Assembly: GCA_900316285.1 (NCBI GenBank)
Contig: ONCG01000023.1
Location: 1-64,000 of the forward strand
Source: an uncultured Prevotellaceae bacterium
Lineage (GTDB): Bacteria; Bacteroidota; Bacteroidia; Bacteroidales; Bacteroidaceae
Direction of reading: 5' to 3'
DNA: 64,000 bases
Positions 26,964 through 35,038 of the stretch are shown here, one piece after another. Positions within the stretch are counted from its first letter, which is position 1. Each line of letters starts with the position of its first letter. The translations under genes were made by a program, and so were the position numbers. The notes beneath the pieces were generated by a model. It ran no database searches. It saw only the letters and a program-made list of their open reading frames with translations, and had not been told where the DNA came from.

Positions 26964-26971
26964 TATCTTTG
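26964..26971 (+). promoter_or_regulatory. -7 box before the small exported protein gene
   Basis: TATCTTTG at 26964-26971, 35 bp before the start codon. A CCCCTTTTGGGGG palindrome just upstream (about 26929-26941) could be an operator; no TTTG is at the standard 19-20 bp spacing. Confidence 0.5.
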
Positions 26972-27005
26972 CAGAGATAAAATCAAGACAATAACGTATA
27001 CGTAT

Positions 27006-27317
27006 ATGATCAGGAATATTATTAAATTGACTTTAGCCGGACTGCTTCTGACGAGCATTCCCGTGACAGCGATGGCAGAACCTTCTGTTGAAATCATCGA
27101 GAACGATTTCCAGAACGTCACCATCACTGTCGAGGAATCATCGGTCATCCATGTGACGGGCGCCAACGGCGAGATGCTCTATGTCTACAATGTGGCTGGA
27201 GTGCGCGTGAAGAGCGTGAAAGTCGATGGTGACGACAAGCGTTTCGAAATGAATCTGCCGAAGGGTTGCTACATTCTGAAGGTAGGAAAGACGGTGCGCA
27301 AGGTGTCCATCCGATAG
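27006..27317 (+). CDS. Small exported protein resembling a lone T9SS C-terminal domain
   Basis: About 103 residues from MIRNIIKLTLAGLLL; the start at 26949 would precede the promoter box. A signal peptide (about 1-24, ending AMAEP) leads directly to one beta-rich domain whose second half, LYVYNVAGVRVKSVKVDG ... LPKGCYILKVG, has the usual pattern of type A C-terminal sorting domains. There is no cargo domain. Function unknown: it could be a free sorting-domain-like adhesin, or a remnant of a larger secreted protein, but the intact frame and promoter argue for a real gene. Confidence 0.7.
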   Translation: MIRNIIKLTLAGLLLTSIPVTAMAEPSVEIIENDFQNVTITVEESSVIHVTGANGEMLYVYNVAGVRVKSVKVDGDDKRFEMNLPKGCYILKVGKTVRKVSIR

Positions 27318-27414
27318 CATTCGGTCTGGCGCGGTTTTCATTTATTTCTCGGTTATCATGTCAGGCGAAACTATGCAGGTTCCGTCCTGATAGTTTATTA
27401 ATAAACGGTATCAG

Positions 27415-28995
27415 TTGGGAAAGTTTGCGACGCTTCTCCTCGTTGTCGTGGCGGCATTCATGCTGTCGGCGTGCCACGATGATTCTGACCAGCCACTGCC
27501 TCCGCTGCAGCTGGCCGACTTGGCGCCGCTACGCGATGCATCCTGGCATGTTGACGAGGGCGTCGTGCGCAAACACATCGCCCGGCTGATGCGCAACGAC
27601 AGCGACTCCACCCTTTCTGATATGCGCCTGCGCGCCTACTACGGTGCCCGCCGCCCTTTGCTGTGGGTCGACCGACTGGGCAGCGATGACCGCGCCGACA
27701 CCGTGTTCTCGTTCCTCGAGGACATTCCTAAGATGGGCTTCAGCGCCGACCGGTTCCGACTCGCACAGATTGAGCGCGACCTGAAGCGTGTGCGCAACCT
27801 CGACTTCAGCGGCGACGAACACGACATCTCGCATGTGCTGGCGCGACTTGAATACAACCTCACCAAGGCCTATTTCACCTATGCGGCGGGACAGGGCTAC
27901 GGCTTCGTGAATCCGCAGTATGTGCTGAACCACTTCGACGTGAAGGATAGCGACTCGGTGCACGTGGAGTACAACTGGCTGTTCGACATCCCGATGGCAT
28001 ATGCCGGCAAGGGATTCTACGAGAAGGCAGCGAGGAAGGTGGCGGCCGACAGCGTGGGCGACTTCCTGCGAGCCCTGCAGCCCGACAATCCCTACTACTA
28101 CAGGTTGCTGCGCGTGCTCGACAGCGACAGCCTCGGAGCTGGGCAGCGCTCGAAGGTGCTGTGCAATCTGGAACGGTTGCGTTGGCGCTTCGACGACCAG
28201 CCCTACAAGCATCAGAAGTTTGTGCTGGTGAATATTCCCTCCTACCGCCTGTATGCCGTCGACGGCGACAGCGTGCTCTCGATGCGCGTAGGCTGTGGAG
28301 CCATGAAGACGAAAACACCCTTGCTGACGAGCCGCATCAGTCGCATGGACATCAACCCACAGTGGGTGATTCCGCGCAGCATCGTTGAGAAGGACATCGT
28401 GCGGCACGTGGGCAACCGCAACTATTTCGAGAGCCGCCGCTACTTCGTGAGAAACAAGAAGACCGGCAAGCGCGTCGACTTCGAGCGCGTCACGTGGGGG
28501 ATGCTCATGGACAAGAACTACATGGTGGTGCAAGAGGGCGGTGCCGGCAGCTCGCTGGGCCGCATCATCTTCCGCTTCGACAATAACTTCTCGGTGTTCC
28601 TGCACGACACGTCGTCGCCTGGCTTCTTCAGCCGCGACAACCGGGGAGTCTCACACGGCTGTGTGCGTGTGCAGAAACCATTCGACCTGGCGGTGTTCCT
28701 GCTGGGCGATAAAGATGAAGAGGTCATCGACAAGATACGCTATTCCATGAATGCCGACGTGAGCAGTCTGGGCAAGGACCGCAAGCCCGCCGAGGACGAC
28801 CCTCTGGCCGAGCTGCCGCCCGACACCCTCGACCGCACGCGCATCATCGGCAGCTACGAGCTGAAGCAGAACGTACCGGTGTTCCTGGCCTACTATACGC
28901 TCTTGCCCGATCAGCAGGGTGTGTTCCACCCGTTTGCCGACGTCTACGGCTACGACCGGGCCATCTATAAGAACTTAAAGCAGTTTGTGAAGTGA
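27415..28995 (+). CDS. L,D-transpeptidase (YcbB/YkuD type), lipoprotein
   Basis: A 526-residue protein. The only usable start is a TTG at 27415, which gives a good lipoprotein signal (MGKFATLLLVVVAAFMLSAC). Residues about 40-265 are the variable N-terminal part seen in YcbB-like enzymes; the YkuD domain begins near VLVNIPSYRLYAVDGD. The catalytic motif is HDTSS ... SRDNRGVSHGCVRV with the active Cys in SHGCVRV. It forms 3-3 crosslinks in peptidoglycan in the periplasm. Its stop overlaps the next gene, an ECF sigma factor, by 4 bp (GTGA). Confidence 0.9.
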   Translation: MGKFATLLLVVVAAFMLSACHDDSDQPLPPLQLADLAPLRDASWHVDEGVVRKHIARLMRNDSDSTLSDMRLRAYYGARRPLLWVDRLGSDDRADTVFSFLEDIPKMGFSADRFRLAQIERDLKRVRNLDFSGDEHDISHVLARLEYNLTKAYFTYAAGQGYGFVNPQYVLNHFDVKDSDSVHVEYNWLFDIPMAYAGKGFYEKAARKVAADSVGDFLRALQPDNPYYYRLLRVLDSDSLGAGQRSKVLCNLERLRWRFDDQPYKHQKFVLVNIPSYRLYAVDGDSVLSMRVGCGAMKTKTPLLTSRISRMDINPQWVIPRSIVEKDIVRHVGNRNYFESRRYFVRNKKTGKRVDFERVTWGMLMDKNYMVVQEGGAGSSLGRIIFRFDNNFSVFLHDTSSPGFFSRDNRGVSHGCVRVQKPFDLAVFLLGDKDEEVIDKIRYSMNADVSSLGKDRKPAEDDPLAELPPDTLDRTRIIGSYELKQNVPVFLAYYTLLPDQQGVFHPFADVYGYDRAIYKNLKQFVK

Positions 28996-29540
28996 AATAC
29001 GACGAGAAAACCATCGTCAGCCAACTCGCCGACCCGAAGACACAGCGTCAGGCGTTTGCGGCAGTCGTGAACCAGTATAGCGAGCAGCTCTACTGGAAGA
29101 TACGTCACATCGTGCTCACACACGATGATGCCAACGATGTGTTGCAGAATGTCTTCTTGAAGGCATGGAACAATCTTGACGACTTCCAGCAGAAATCGAA
29201 AATCTCCACCTGGCTCTATCGCATCGCCATCAATGAATCGCTCGACTTCCTGCGCCGCCAGAAGGCAGCCCGCAACATCAGCGCCGACGAGGACACGGTG
29301 ATGGCCGGTCGCCTCATGGCCGACGAATATTTCGACGGCGATGCCGCACAGGCTCTGCTGCAGGAAGCCATCAGTCGGTTGCCCGACGTGCAGCGCACCG
29401 TGTTCACCCTGCGCTACTACGACGAGATGAAATATTCCGACATGAGCAAGATGCTCGATACGAGCGAGGGAGCACTGAAAGCAAGCTATCATCTTGCTGT
29501 AAAAAAAATTACCGAATACGTGAAACAACGCGAAACATGA
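28992..29540 (+). CDS. ECF-type RNA polymerase sigma-70 factor
   Basis: A 182-residue sigma factor beginning with GTG at 28992 (KYDEKTIVSQLADPK). Region 2: QAFAAVVNQYSEQLYWKIRH ... DDANDVLQNVFLKAWNNL ... ISTWLYRIAINESLDFLR; region 4: LPDVQRTVFTLRYYDEMKYSDMSKMLDTSEGALKASYH. Overlap with the L,D-transpeptidase stop suggests coupled translation. A likely anti-sigma gene and a Spy-like gene follow, a typical Bacteroidetes envelope-stress arrangement. Confidence 0.92.
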   Translation: MKYDEKTIVSQLADPKTQRQAFAAVVNQYSEQLYWKIRHIVLTHDDANDVLQNVFLKAWNNLDDFQQKSKISTWLYRIAINESLDFLRRQKAARNISADEDTVMAGRLMADEYFDGDAAQALLQEAISRLPDVQRTVFTLRYYDEMKYSDMSKMLDTSEGALKASYHLAVKKITEYVKQRET

Positions 29541-29583
29541 AAAAAAAAGTTGCAGAAATGTAGAAAATTTCTTATTCCGCATT

Positions 29584-29608
29584 AAACTTTTCGGTATTGC
29601 ATGCGTCA
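29584..29608 (+). promoter_or_regulatory. Possible ECF-dependent promoter
   Basis: AAACTT at 29584-29589 and CGTCA at 29604-29608 resemble an ECF -35/-10 pair (AACTT ... CGTC) and precede the anti-sigma-like gene by 25 bp. The spacer is slightly short. It may be an autoregulated promoter; this is inference. Confidence 0.25.
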
Positions 29609-29632
29609 TAAATATGTAAAAATAATAAAGAC

Positions 29633-29998
29633 ATGGACAGAGAAGAACTTTTTCTGAAACAGAAATTCGGCAACGAGAGGCCTTTCAGGGTACCTGAAGG
29701 GTACTTCGACAGTTTTGCCGACAACCTCATGAAAGAGCTGCCCGAGCGCGAAGCAAAGGTGGTACCCATGAGGCGCCGACTGTCGTGGCGTAAGTTCGCA
29801 ACGGTGGCCGTGGCAGCTTGTCTTGGTGTGGTGCTGCTGAACGTGGGCACGACCTACTTCAACCACGAGCAGCAGGCTCAGCAGCCGCTGGCCGCCAGTG
29901 TACAGTCGGCAGCCGCAAGCAACGAGGCCTTCGACCAGATGGCCGACTATGCCATGATCGACGTAAGCGATATGTATGCTTATGTCTCCGACTATTAA
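29633..29998 (+). CDS. Probable membrane anti-sigma factor
   Basis: A 121-residue protein with an N-terminal cytoplasmic part (DREELFLKQKFGNERPFRVPEGYF), one membrane segment at about 55-75 (FATVAVAACLGVVLLNVG) and a short outer tail ending DVSDMYAYVSDY. No family is certain, but the FRVPEGYFD opening and single membrane helix straight after an ECF sigma gene are common for anti-sigma-like proteins of Bacteroidetes. It probably sequesters the sigma factor at 28992-29540. The Spy-like gene starts 21 bp later. Confidence 0.7.
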   Translation: MDREELFLKQKFGNERPFRVPEGYFDSFADNLMKELPEREAKVVPMRRRLSWRKFATVAVAACLGVVLLNVGTTYFNHEQQAQQPLAASVQSAAASNEAFDQMADYAMIDVSDMYAYVSDY

Positions 29999-30019
29999 TC
30001 CTTAAACTGACTTGAGACG

Positions 30020-30472
30020 ATGAAAAGAGTACTGATAATCCTGATGCTCATGGTCGTGACGATGACCGTGTCGGCCCAGCACCGACCGCAGTTCGACCCG
30101 GCAAAGTTTGATGCCGACCTTGAGCAGTTCATCACCACCGAGGCTGCCTTGACGCCTCAGGAGGCTGCTCAGTTCTTCCCCCTGTATCGGGAGATGTTGC
30201 GCAAGCAGCGTATGCTATATATGGAGATGCGTCGCCATCGCCACATCGACTTCAACGACAACAAAACATGCCGCGAAGCCATCGAGAAGCAGGATAAGAT
30301 TGAACTGCAAATCAAGGAGATTCAGCAGCAGTTCCACAACAAGTTCTTCGTGGTGCTGCCAGCATCCAAGGTGTATAAGGTGATTCGCGCCGAAGAAAAC
30401 TTCCATCGGAATGCATTCCGTCGTGCGGCAAGGCCGCAACAGCAGCAGTTTAGGCCGCAGGGAAGGCCTTAA
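30020..30472 (+). CDS. Periplasmic Spy/CpxP-like protein
   Basis: A 150-residue exported protein. Signal peptide 1-19 (ends VSAQ). The helical body contains ALTPQEAAQFFPLYREMLRK, a variant of the LTxxQ motif of Spy/CpxP proteins, rich in Met, Arg and Gln, and a basic RPQQQQFRPQGRP tail. Such proteins are envelope-stress chaperones or sensors. Encoded directly after the ECF sigma and anti-sigma genes, it is the probable output of that system. Confidence 0.78.
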   Translation: MKRVLIILMLMVVTMTVSAQHRPQFDPAKFDADLEQFITTEAALTPQEAAQFFPLYREMLRKQRMLYMEMRRHRHIDFNDNKTCREAIEKQDKIELQIKEIQQQFHNKFFVVLPASKVYKVIRAEENFHRNAFRRAARPQQQQFRPQGRP

Positions 30473-30527
30473 CGATGTTCCCCGCCCAGGCATCTCTCTC
30501 GTCTGGGCGCTATAACCTGATCTTCTC

Positions 30528-31292
30528 GTGCAACGCTATTTCATAACACTTTCGTATGACGGTGCCGGCTATCACGGCTGGCAGATACAACCCAACGGCA
30601 TTTCTGTGCAGGAACGCCTACAGCAGGCGTTGTCCACGTTGCTGCGCCAGCCTATTGAGGTGGTGGGCGCAGGGCGCACCGATGCCGGCGTCCACGCTGC
30701 GATGATGGTTGCCCACTTCGATGTGCCAACAGCCGACGACGGCGACGCCGCAGCACTCCCCGAAGACTTCTCTCCCAAGCAGCTGGCCTACCGACTGAAC
30801 CGCATCCTGCCTCGCGACATCGCCGTGAAACGTGTTGAGGCCGTTGCTCCCGAGATGCATGCCCGCTTCAGCGCCGTCTCGCGTACCTATTATTATTATC
30901 TGCATACAGAGAAAAACCCGTTCCTGCGAACCACCTCGTGGGAAACCCACTATCAGCTTGATTTTCCGGCAATGAACGAGGCTGCTGCCTGGCTGCTCAC
31001 GCAGAGCGACTTTGCGAGCTTCTGCAAGGTAGGGGCCGACGTGAAGACGACCCTCTGCCAGCTCACTCGTGCCGAATGGGTGCAGCTGTCGCCCACCAGC
31101 TGGCGCTTTGAGATCACCGCCAACCGCTTCCTGCGAAACATGGTGCGAGCCGTCGTGGGAACACTCGTCGAGGTGGGTCGTCATCGCATCACTCTTGCCG
31201 ACTTCCAACGCATCGTAGAGAGCAAGCGTCGCACCGCAGCAGGCGAGAGCATGCCTGCCCACGCCCTGTTCCTCGTTGACATTAAATACTGA
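30528..31292 (+). CDS. truA: tRNA pseudouridine(38-40) synthase
   Basis: A 254-residue TruA beginning with GTG at 30528 (QRYFITLSYDGAGYHGWQIQ). The catalytic aspartate is in VGAGRTDAGVHA near residues 47-58; further family motifs include SRTYYYYL and RFLRNMVRAVVGTLVEVG. It makes pseudouridine in the tRNA anticodon arm. A 14-bp gap separates it from the transporter gene behind it. Confidence 0.95.
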   Translation: MQRYFITLSYDGAGYHGWQIQPNGISVQERLQQALSTLLRQPIEVVGAGRTDAGVHAAMMVAHFDVPTADDGDAAALPEDFSPKQLAYRLNRILPRDIAVKRVEAVAPEMHARFSAVSRTYYYYLHTEKNPFLRTTSWETHYQLDFPAMNEAAAWLLTQSDFASFCKVGADVKTTLCQLTRAEWVQLSPTSWRFEITANRFLRNMVRAVVGTLVEVGRHRITLADFQRIVESKRRTAAGESMPAHALFLVDIKY

Positions 31293-31306
31293 ATTCCGAA
31301 CTTCTC

Positions 31307-32236
31307 ATGTGGCTCATTCTTGCCTTTATGTCGGCAGCCCTGTTGGGTTGCTACGATTCCTTTAAGAAAGCTGCCTTGCGCGACAATGCCGTCATACCGG
31401 TGTTGTTCCTCAATACCGTCTTCTGTTCCCTGTTGTTTCTGCCGCTCATCGTGTTGTCGGCGCATACGCACGTGCTCGACGGCTCCATCTTCCATGTGGC
31501 TTCGGGCGGGTGGGAAGTGCATCGCTATGTGGTGTTGAAGAGTCTCATCGTGCTTTCCTCGTGGATTTTCGGTTATATCGGCATGAAAAACCTACCACTC
31601 ACCATCGTCGGACCTATCAATGCCACACGACCCGTGATGGTGCTCATCGGCGCGTTGCTGGTGTTTGGCGAGCGGCTGAACGGCTATCAGTGGATTGGCG
31701 TGCTGCTGGCTGTAGCGTCGTTCTTCATGCTCAGCCGTAGCGGCAAGAAGGAGGGCATCGATTTCAAGCACAACCACTGGATACTCTTCGTCGTGCTGGC
31801 AGCCATGCTTGGCGCCGTAAGCGGCCTCTACGATAAATACCTCATGGCAAGTGAAGCCGATGGTGGGGTAGGGCTCGATCGCATGTTGGTGCAGAGCTGG
31901 TACAACCTCTATCAGGCCGCGCTCATGGGTGTGATGCTCATTCTGTTGTGGTGGCTGCCGAAGAGGCGAAACCCTGAACGCCACACGCCGTTCCGCTGGC
32001 ACTGGAGCATCTTCTTCATCAGTCTCTTCCTGAGCATCGCCGACTTCCTATATTTCTATTCCCTCAGCCTGCCCGGCGCCCTCATCAGCGTGGTGAGCAT
32101 GATTCGACGTGGGTCGGTAGTGGTGAGCTTCCTGATGGGAGCCGCCATCTTCCATGAGAAAAACCTCCGTCGCAAAGCCCTCGACCTGGCCTTGGTGCTT
32201 CTAGGCATGCTGTTCCTCTATCTCGGCAGTCGCTAG
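31307..32236 (+). CDS. DMT superfamily (EamA-like) transporter
   Basis: A 309-residue inner-membrane protein with about ten predicted helices in two EamA-like halves (MWLILAFMSAALLGCYDSFK; later WILFVVLAAMLGAVSGLYDK), the usual DMT repeat. MKNLPLTIVGPINATRPVM and SLPGALISVVSMIRRGSVV are the paired conserved helices near the end of each half. Substrate unknown. Probably co-transcribed with truA. Confidence 0.88.
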   Translation: MWLILAFMSAALLGCYDSFKKAALRDNAVIPVLFLNTVFCSLLFLPLIVLSAHTHVLDGSIFHVASGGWEVHRYVVLKSLIVLSSWIFGYIGMKNLPLTIVGPINATRPVMVLIGALLVFGERLNGYQWIGVLLAVASFFMLSRSGKKEGIDFKHNHWILFVVLAAMLGAVSGLYDKYLMASEADGGVGLDRMLVQSWYNLYQAALMGVMLILLWWLPKRRNPERHTPFRWHWSIFFISLFLSIADFLYFYSLSLPGALISVVSMIRRGSVVVSFLMGAAIFHEKNLRRKALDLALVLLGMLFLYLGSR

Positions 32237-32255
32237 TCAGTTGGTTCATCAAACG

Positions 32256-32442
32256 GTAGGGGCAGACCCCCGTGTCTGCCCGAACAACAGACACCAACAA
32301 CGAACACCCAACGTGGTCTGCGTACTCACCATTCTCCGCCGATTCCACCGCATATTCAGAAAACCTCTGTGCCTCTGCGCGGGGATTCCCTTGGACACAA
32401 ACCTCTACTATTTGTCGGGCAGACACAGGGGTCTGCCCCTAC
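32256..32442. repeat. REP-like inverted pair, family A copy 3
   Basis: Arms at 32256-32282 and 32416-32442 with 133 bp between them, longer than in copies 1 and 2. The interior looks non-coding. Confidence 0.8.
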
Positions 32443-32460
32443 GGTTGGTTGCATCCTCAT

Positions 32461-32518
32461 AATTATTGTATTTCTGGACGAAACTATTCTAATTATGATA
32501 ATTTCTTTCCGATAAAAT
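32461..32518. repeat. Family H dispersed repeat, copy 1
   Basis: An AT-rich block ending ATAATTTCTTTCCGATAAAA, shared with 36576-36631 and 40704-40747 and, inverted, with 40645-40692. The shared length is about 45 bp. Confidence 0.6.
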
Positions 32519-32598
32519 CATCTCACGGTTCTATTCTTCAAGGGGTAAAAACCTTTGCTTACGCCGTTTCCTTATCAAGGAAACTCAAATGTATTCTC

Positions 32599-32707
32599 CT
32601 CACTTATTCGTATCTCTGGCTTCGCCGAAGATACTTCCGTTCGGAAAAATCCAAATAAAATTTGGTTTTTCGCTCACTTATTCGTATCTCTGGCTTCGCC
32701 GAAGATA
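32599..32707 (+). repeat. Duplicated promoter-like module upstream of dapA
   Basis: Two identical 35-bp copies (32599-32633 and 32673-32707) of CTCACTTATTCGTATCTCTG followed by GCTTCGCCGAAGATA. The second copy has TTTG at 32661-32664 and TATCTCTG at 32685-32692, 20 bp apart, like a decayed promoter. GTATCT and AGATAC also form a hairpin across the loop. A related copy precedes the NusG-like gene (40805-40860). Confidence 0.7.
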
Positions 32708-32747
32708 GGATGCGTCTCGACAAAAAAAGAAAAAAATGAGTTTTTTC

Positions 32748-32778
32748 TTTGTTTTGTGCTCGACTTTCACTATCTTTG
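32748..32778 (+). promoter_or_regulatory. Promoter of dapA
   Basis: TTTG at 32748-32751, exactly 19 bp, then TATCTTTG at 32771-32778; the start codon is 34 bp further on. Confidence 0.85.
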
Positions 32779-32811
32779 CAGAGTAATTCAGGAACTTTGA
32801 CCGCATTTCTT

Positions 32812-33699
32812 ATGGCAGCAAACATTTTTAAAGGTCTGGGCATTGCCCTCGTAACCCCTTTCCACGCTGATGGCTCGATAGATTTCGACGCTCTCGACAG
32901 GCTTCTGGACTATCAGCTCGATAATGGCACCGACTTCTTCTGTATACTCGCTACCACCGGTGAGACCCCTTGTCTGACGACTGAGGAGAAGCACCTCATC
33001 AAGCAGTTTGTGGTGAAGAAGGTGGCTGGCCGTGTGCCCATCCTTATGGGCTGTGGAGGCAACAACACCGCTGCTGTGGTCGAAGAGCTGAAGCAAACCG
33101 ACTGGCAGGGCGTCGACGGCGTGCTGAGCGTATGCCCGTACTACAACAAGCCGTCGCAGGAAGGTCTCTACCAGCATTTCCGCGCCATTGCACAGGCTTC
33201 ACCGCTCCCCGTGGTGCTCTACAATGTGCCAGGTCGAACGGGTATCAACCTGCGCGCCGAGACTACCGTCCGGCTGGCCAACGACTGCCAGAACATCGTT
33301 GCCATCAAGGAGGCTAGCGGTTCGCTGGAGCAGGTCGACGAAATCATCAAGATGAAACCCGAGCGCTTCGACGTGATCAGCGGCGATGATGCCCTCACCT
33401 TCCCGATGATCGCCAGTGGTGCCGCGGGAGTGATCTCCGTCATCGGTAACGCCCTTCCCAAGGAGTTCTCGCGCATGATTCGCCTGGAGTTCCGCGGTGA
33501 GTATGAGCCTGCCCGTAAGATTCACCACCGCTTCACCGAACTCTATAAACTCCTCTTCGTTGATGGAAATCCCGCTGGCGTGAAGGCCCTACTTCACGAA
33601 ATGGGATTCATTGAGAACGAACTCCGCCTGCCGCTCGTGCCCACGCGTGTGAGTACCGTTCAGAAGATGAGCGAGATCATGAAGGAGATGAAACTCTAA
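32812..33699 (+). CDS. dapA: 4-hydroxy-tetrahydrodipicolinate synthase
   Basis: About 295 residues from MAANIFKGLGIALVTPF; the longer frame starts inside the promoter. A TIM-barrel lyase: TTGETPCLTTEEKHLI, the tyrosine region CPYYNKPSQEGLYQHF, LYNVPGRTGINL, and the Schiff-base lysine in IVAIKEASGSLEQV, then SGDDALTFPMIASGAAGVISV. It condenses pyruvate with aspartate semialdehyde, the first step toward diaminopimelate and lysine. Single gene with its own promoter. Confidence 0.96.
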   Translation: MAANIFKGLGIALVTPFHADGSIDFDALDRLLDYQLDNGTDFFCILATTGETPCLTTEEKHLIKQFVVKKVAGRVPILMGCGGNNTAAVVEELKQTDWQGVDGVLSVCPYYNKPSQEGLYQHFRAIAQASPLPVVLYNVPGRTGINLRAETTVRLANDCQNIVAIKEASGSLEQVDEIIKMKPERFDVISGDDALTFPMIASGAAGVISVIGNALPKEFSRMIRLEFRGEYEPARKIHHRFTELYKLLFVDGNPAGVKALLHEMGFIENELRLPLVPTRVSTVQKMSEIMKEMKL

Positions 33700-33718
33700 C
33701 CCCTCGCTCCTTCTTTGT

Positions 33719-33765
33719 ATCCCCCTCAGGAGTCCCTGATTCAGGGGGTCATAGTTCTCTTTTTC
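33719..33765 (+). terminator. Terminator after dapA, related to repeat family F
   Basis: CCCCCT at 33721-33726 pairs with AGGGGG at 33743-33748, with CAGG/CCTG inside, and a T-rich run follows. It resembles the family F repeat at 102-163. Confidence 0.6.
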
Positions 33766-33968
33766 TCTATGGGTTGCCTATGTGGCTGCCTATGTGTTCG
33801 GTTTGCTGTTCACAGTATTAGCATGATGGTTTCCTTGTTTGCCTTTTTGCCTCCTTTTTCTGTTCCTGCAGCTCGTATTCCGCTCCAGTAGCTGCCTCTT
33901 TTCGTTCCTCTATTGCCCCCTCTCGACAGGCTTGAAACGCCCCTTTTCTCACCCGTCTTTCTATACTA

Positions 33969-34000
33969 CAAAGTTACAAAAAATATTTGAATTATGCAAA
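33969..34000 (-). promoter_or_regulatory. Orphan minus-strand promoter
   Basis: On the minus strand TTTG (plus CAAA 33997-34000), 20 bp, then TAACTTTG (plus 33969-33976). Transcription would run toward 33700, where I see no ORF of note. Confidence 0.6.
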
Positions 34001-34048
34001 TATTATAGCAGAAAAAGTGCACTTTTTCACCCCCAAAAATGCAGTTTA

Positions 34049-34275
34049 TGGATTTAGGCAGGTACAGTGGTACAGTTAGTACAGATGGCAGTTATATTAT
34101 GGACCACATCACGGCACCGAAAAAGGGGAAATAGAATACTTACTATTTATATATAATATATATTATATATATAATAGTAAAAATTATTACTTATAGTTTT
34201 TAACCAAAATCTGTGCAAACAGCATGCTATACCCCCTCGCCTAAATAACTGCCATCTGCCATCTGTACCAAATCC
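34049..34275. repeat. Large inverted repeat around a 41-bp AT palindrome
   Basis: The left arm ends GTACAGATGGCAGTTAT (34079-34095); the right arm begins with its complement ATAACTGCCATCTG and continues CCATCTGTAC (34245-34268). GGATTT and its complement lie at the outer ends. Between them a near-perfect palindrome of TA-rich sequence spans 34140-34180. No gene is seen from 33766 to 35038. Confidence 0.75.
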
Positions 34276-34410
34276 GACCTGTTCGATAGTCCTCAAAATG
34301 TCGCGAAACGCCTTTGTACACTGTATTTTTTAAATTGTCGTTTGTAACTGCCTGATACCTAATAAGATAGAACCAAAAGTGCAATTTTTTGGTAATTTTT
34401 CCGCTTATAA

Positions 34411-34442
34411 TTTGGAAGTTTCAACTTTTTTTCGTATCTTTG
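34411..34442 (+). promoter_or_regulatory. Orphan plus-strand promoter
   Basis: TTTG at 34411-34414, 20 bp, TATCTTTG at 34435-34442. Downstream lies only REP and tandem-repeat DNA. It may drive a small RNA or be the remnant of a lost gene. Confidence 0.65.
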
Positions 34443-34518
34443 CAGTGTAAAACAAGAGTACCTAAAACGCCTCCGCCTCGATCAAAATTGCCCCCAATCT
34501 GCCTCGGAACAACCATAC

Positions 34519-34710
34519 GTAGGGGCAGACCCCCGTGTCTGCCCGAACCCCTCGCCCCGAATGTATCTACCAGGCGCCGAATTTGCCTCCTAGCCTGCAT
34601 AAAAGGGTGTTCCCCGTGCCCTGCCCACACCTCTTCGCCGAATGCAACTGCCTGGCCCATACCTGCCCCTCGCCCACATAAAACGGGCAGACACAGGGGT
34701 CTGCCCCTAC
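34519..34710. repeat. REP-like inverted pair, family A copy 4
   Basis: Arms at 34519-34545 and 34684-34710 with 138 bp between. Confidence 0.8.
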
Positions 34711-34735
34711 GCGTGGAATATCCCCATAACAAACG

Positions 34736-34860
34736 GAGCATACCCATAACATACGGAGCATGTCTCTGTAACAAATGGAGCATAGCTCTTTAAAGAACGG
34801 AGCATAGCTCTATATCCGACGGAGCATAGCTTTATATCCGATGGAGCATACCTCTGTGTA
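34736..34860. repeat. 22-bp tandem array, family D, locus 2
   Basis: GAGCATA units at 34736, 34756, 34778, 34800, 34822 and 34844: spacing 22 bp except one of 20. Unlike the other two loci there is no adjoining palindrome array. Confidence 0.78.
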
Positions 34861-34869
34861 AACGGCTCG

Positions 34870-35038
34870 ATGTAGGGACGCGGCGTGCCGCGTTCTGGCG
34901 AGGGAAAAGCTGGGTCCAGTAACGCGGCACGCCGCGTCCCTACATTAATCACCTGATGAAGGTCCATTAACACGCCGCGTCCCTACATTAATCACCTGAT
35001 GAAGGGTTCATTAGCACGCCGCGTCCCTACATTTTTAA
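34870..35038. repeat. REP family B copy 4 followed by tandem partial copies
   Basis: A complete pair (34870-34945, both stems GGC/GCC) is followed by two truncated right arms, each with AATCACCTGATGA copied from the 3' end of the peptidase gene that ends at 35039. The unit is about 43-44 bp. Confidence 0.82.

Noticed and set aside
34389..34793. 134-codon plus-strand ORF after the orphan promoter
   Set aside because: It consists largely of the REP family A arms and low-complexity text; codon use is unlike the genes around.
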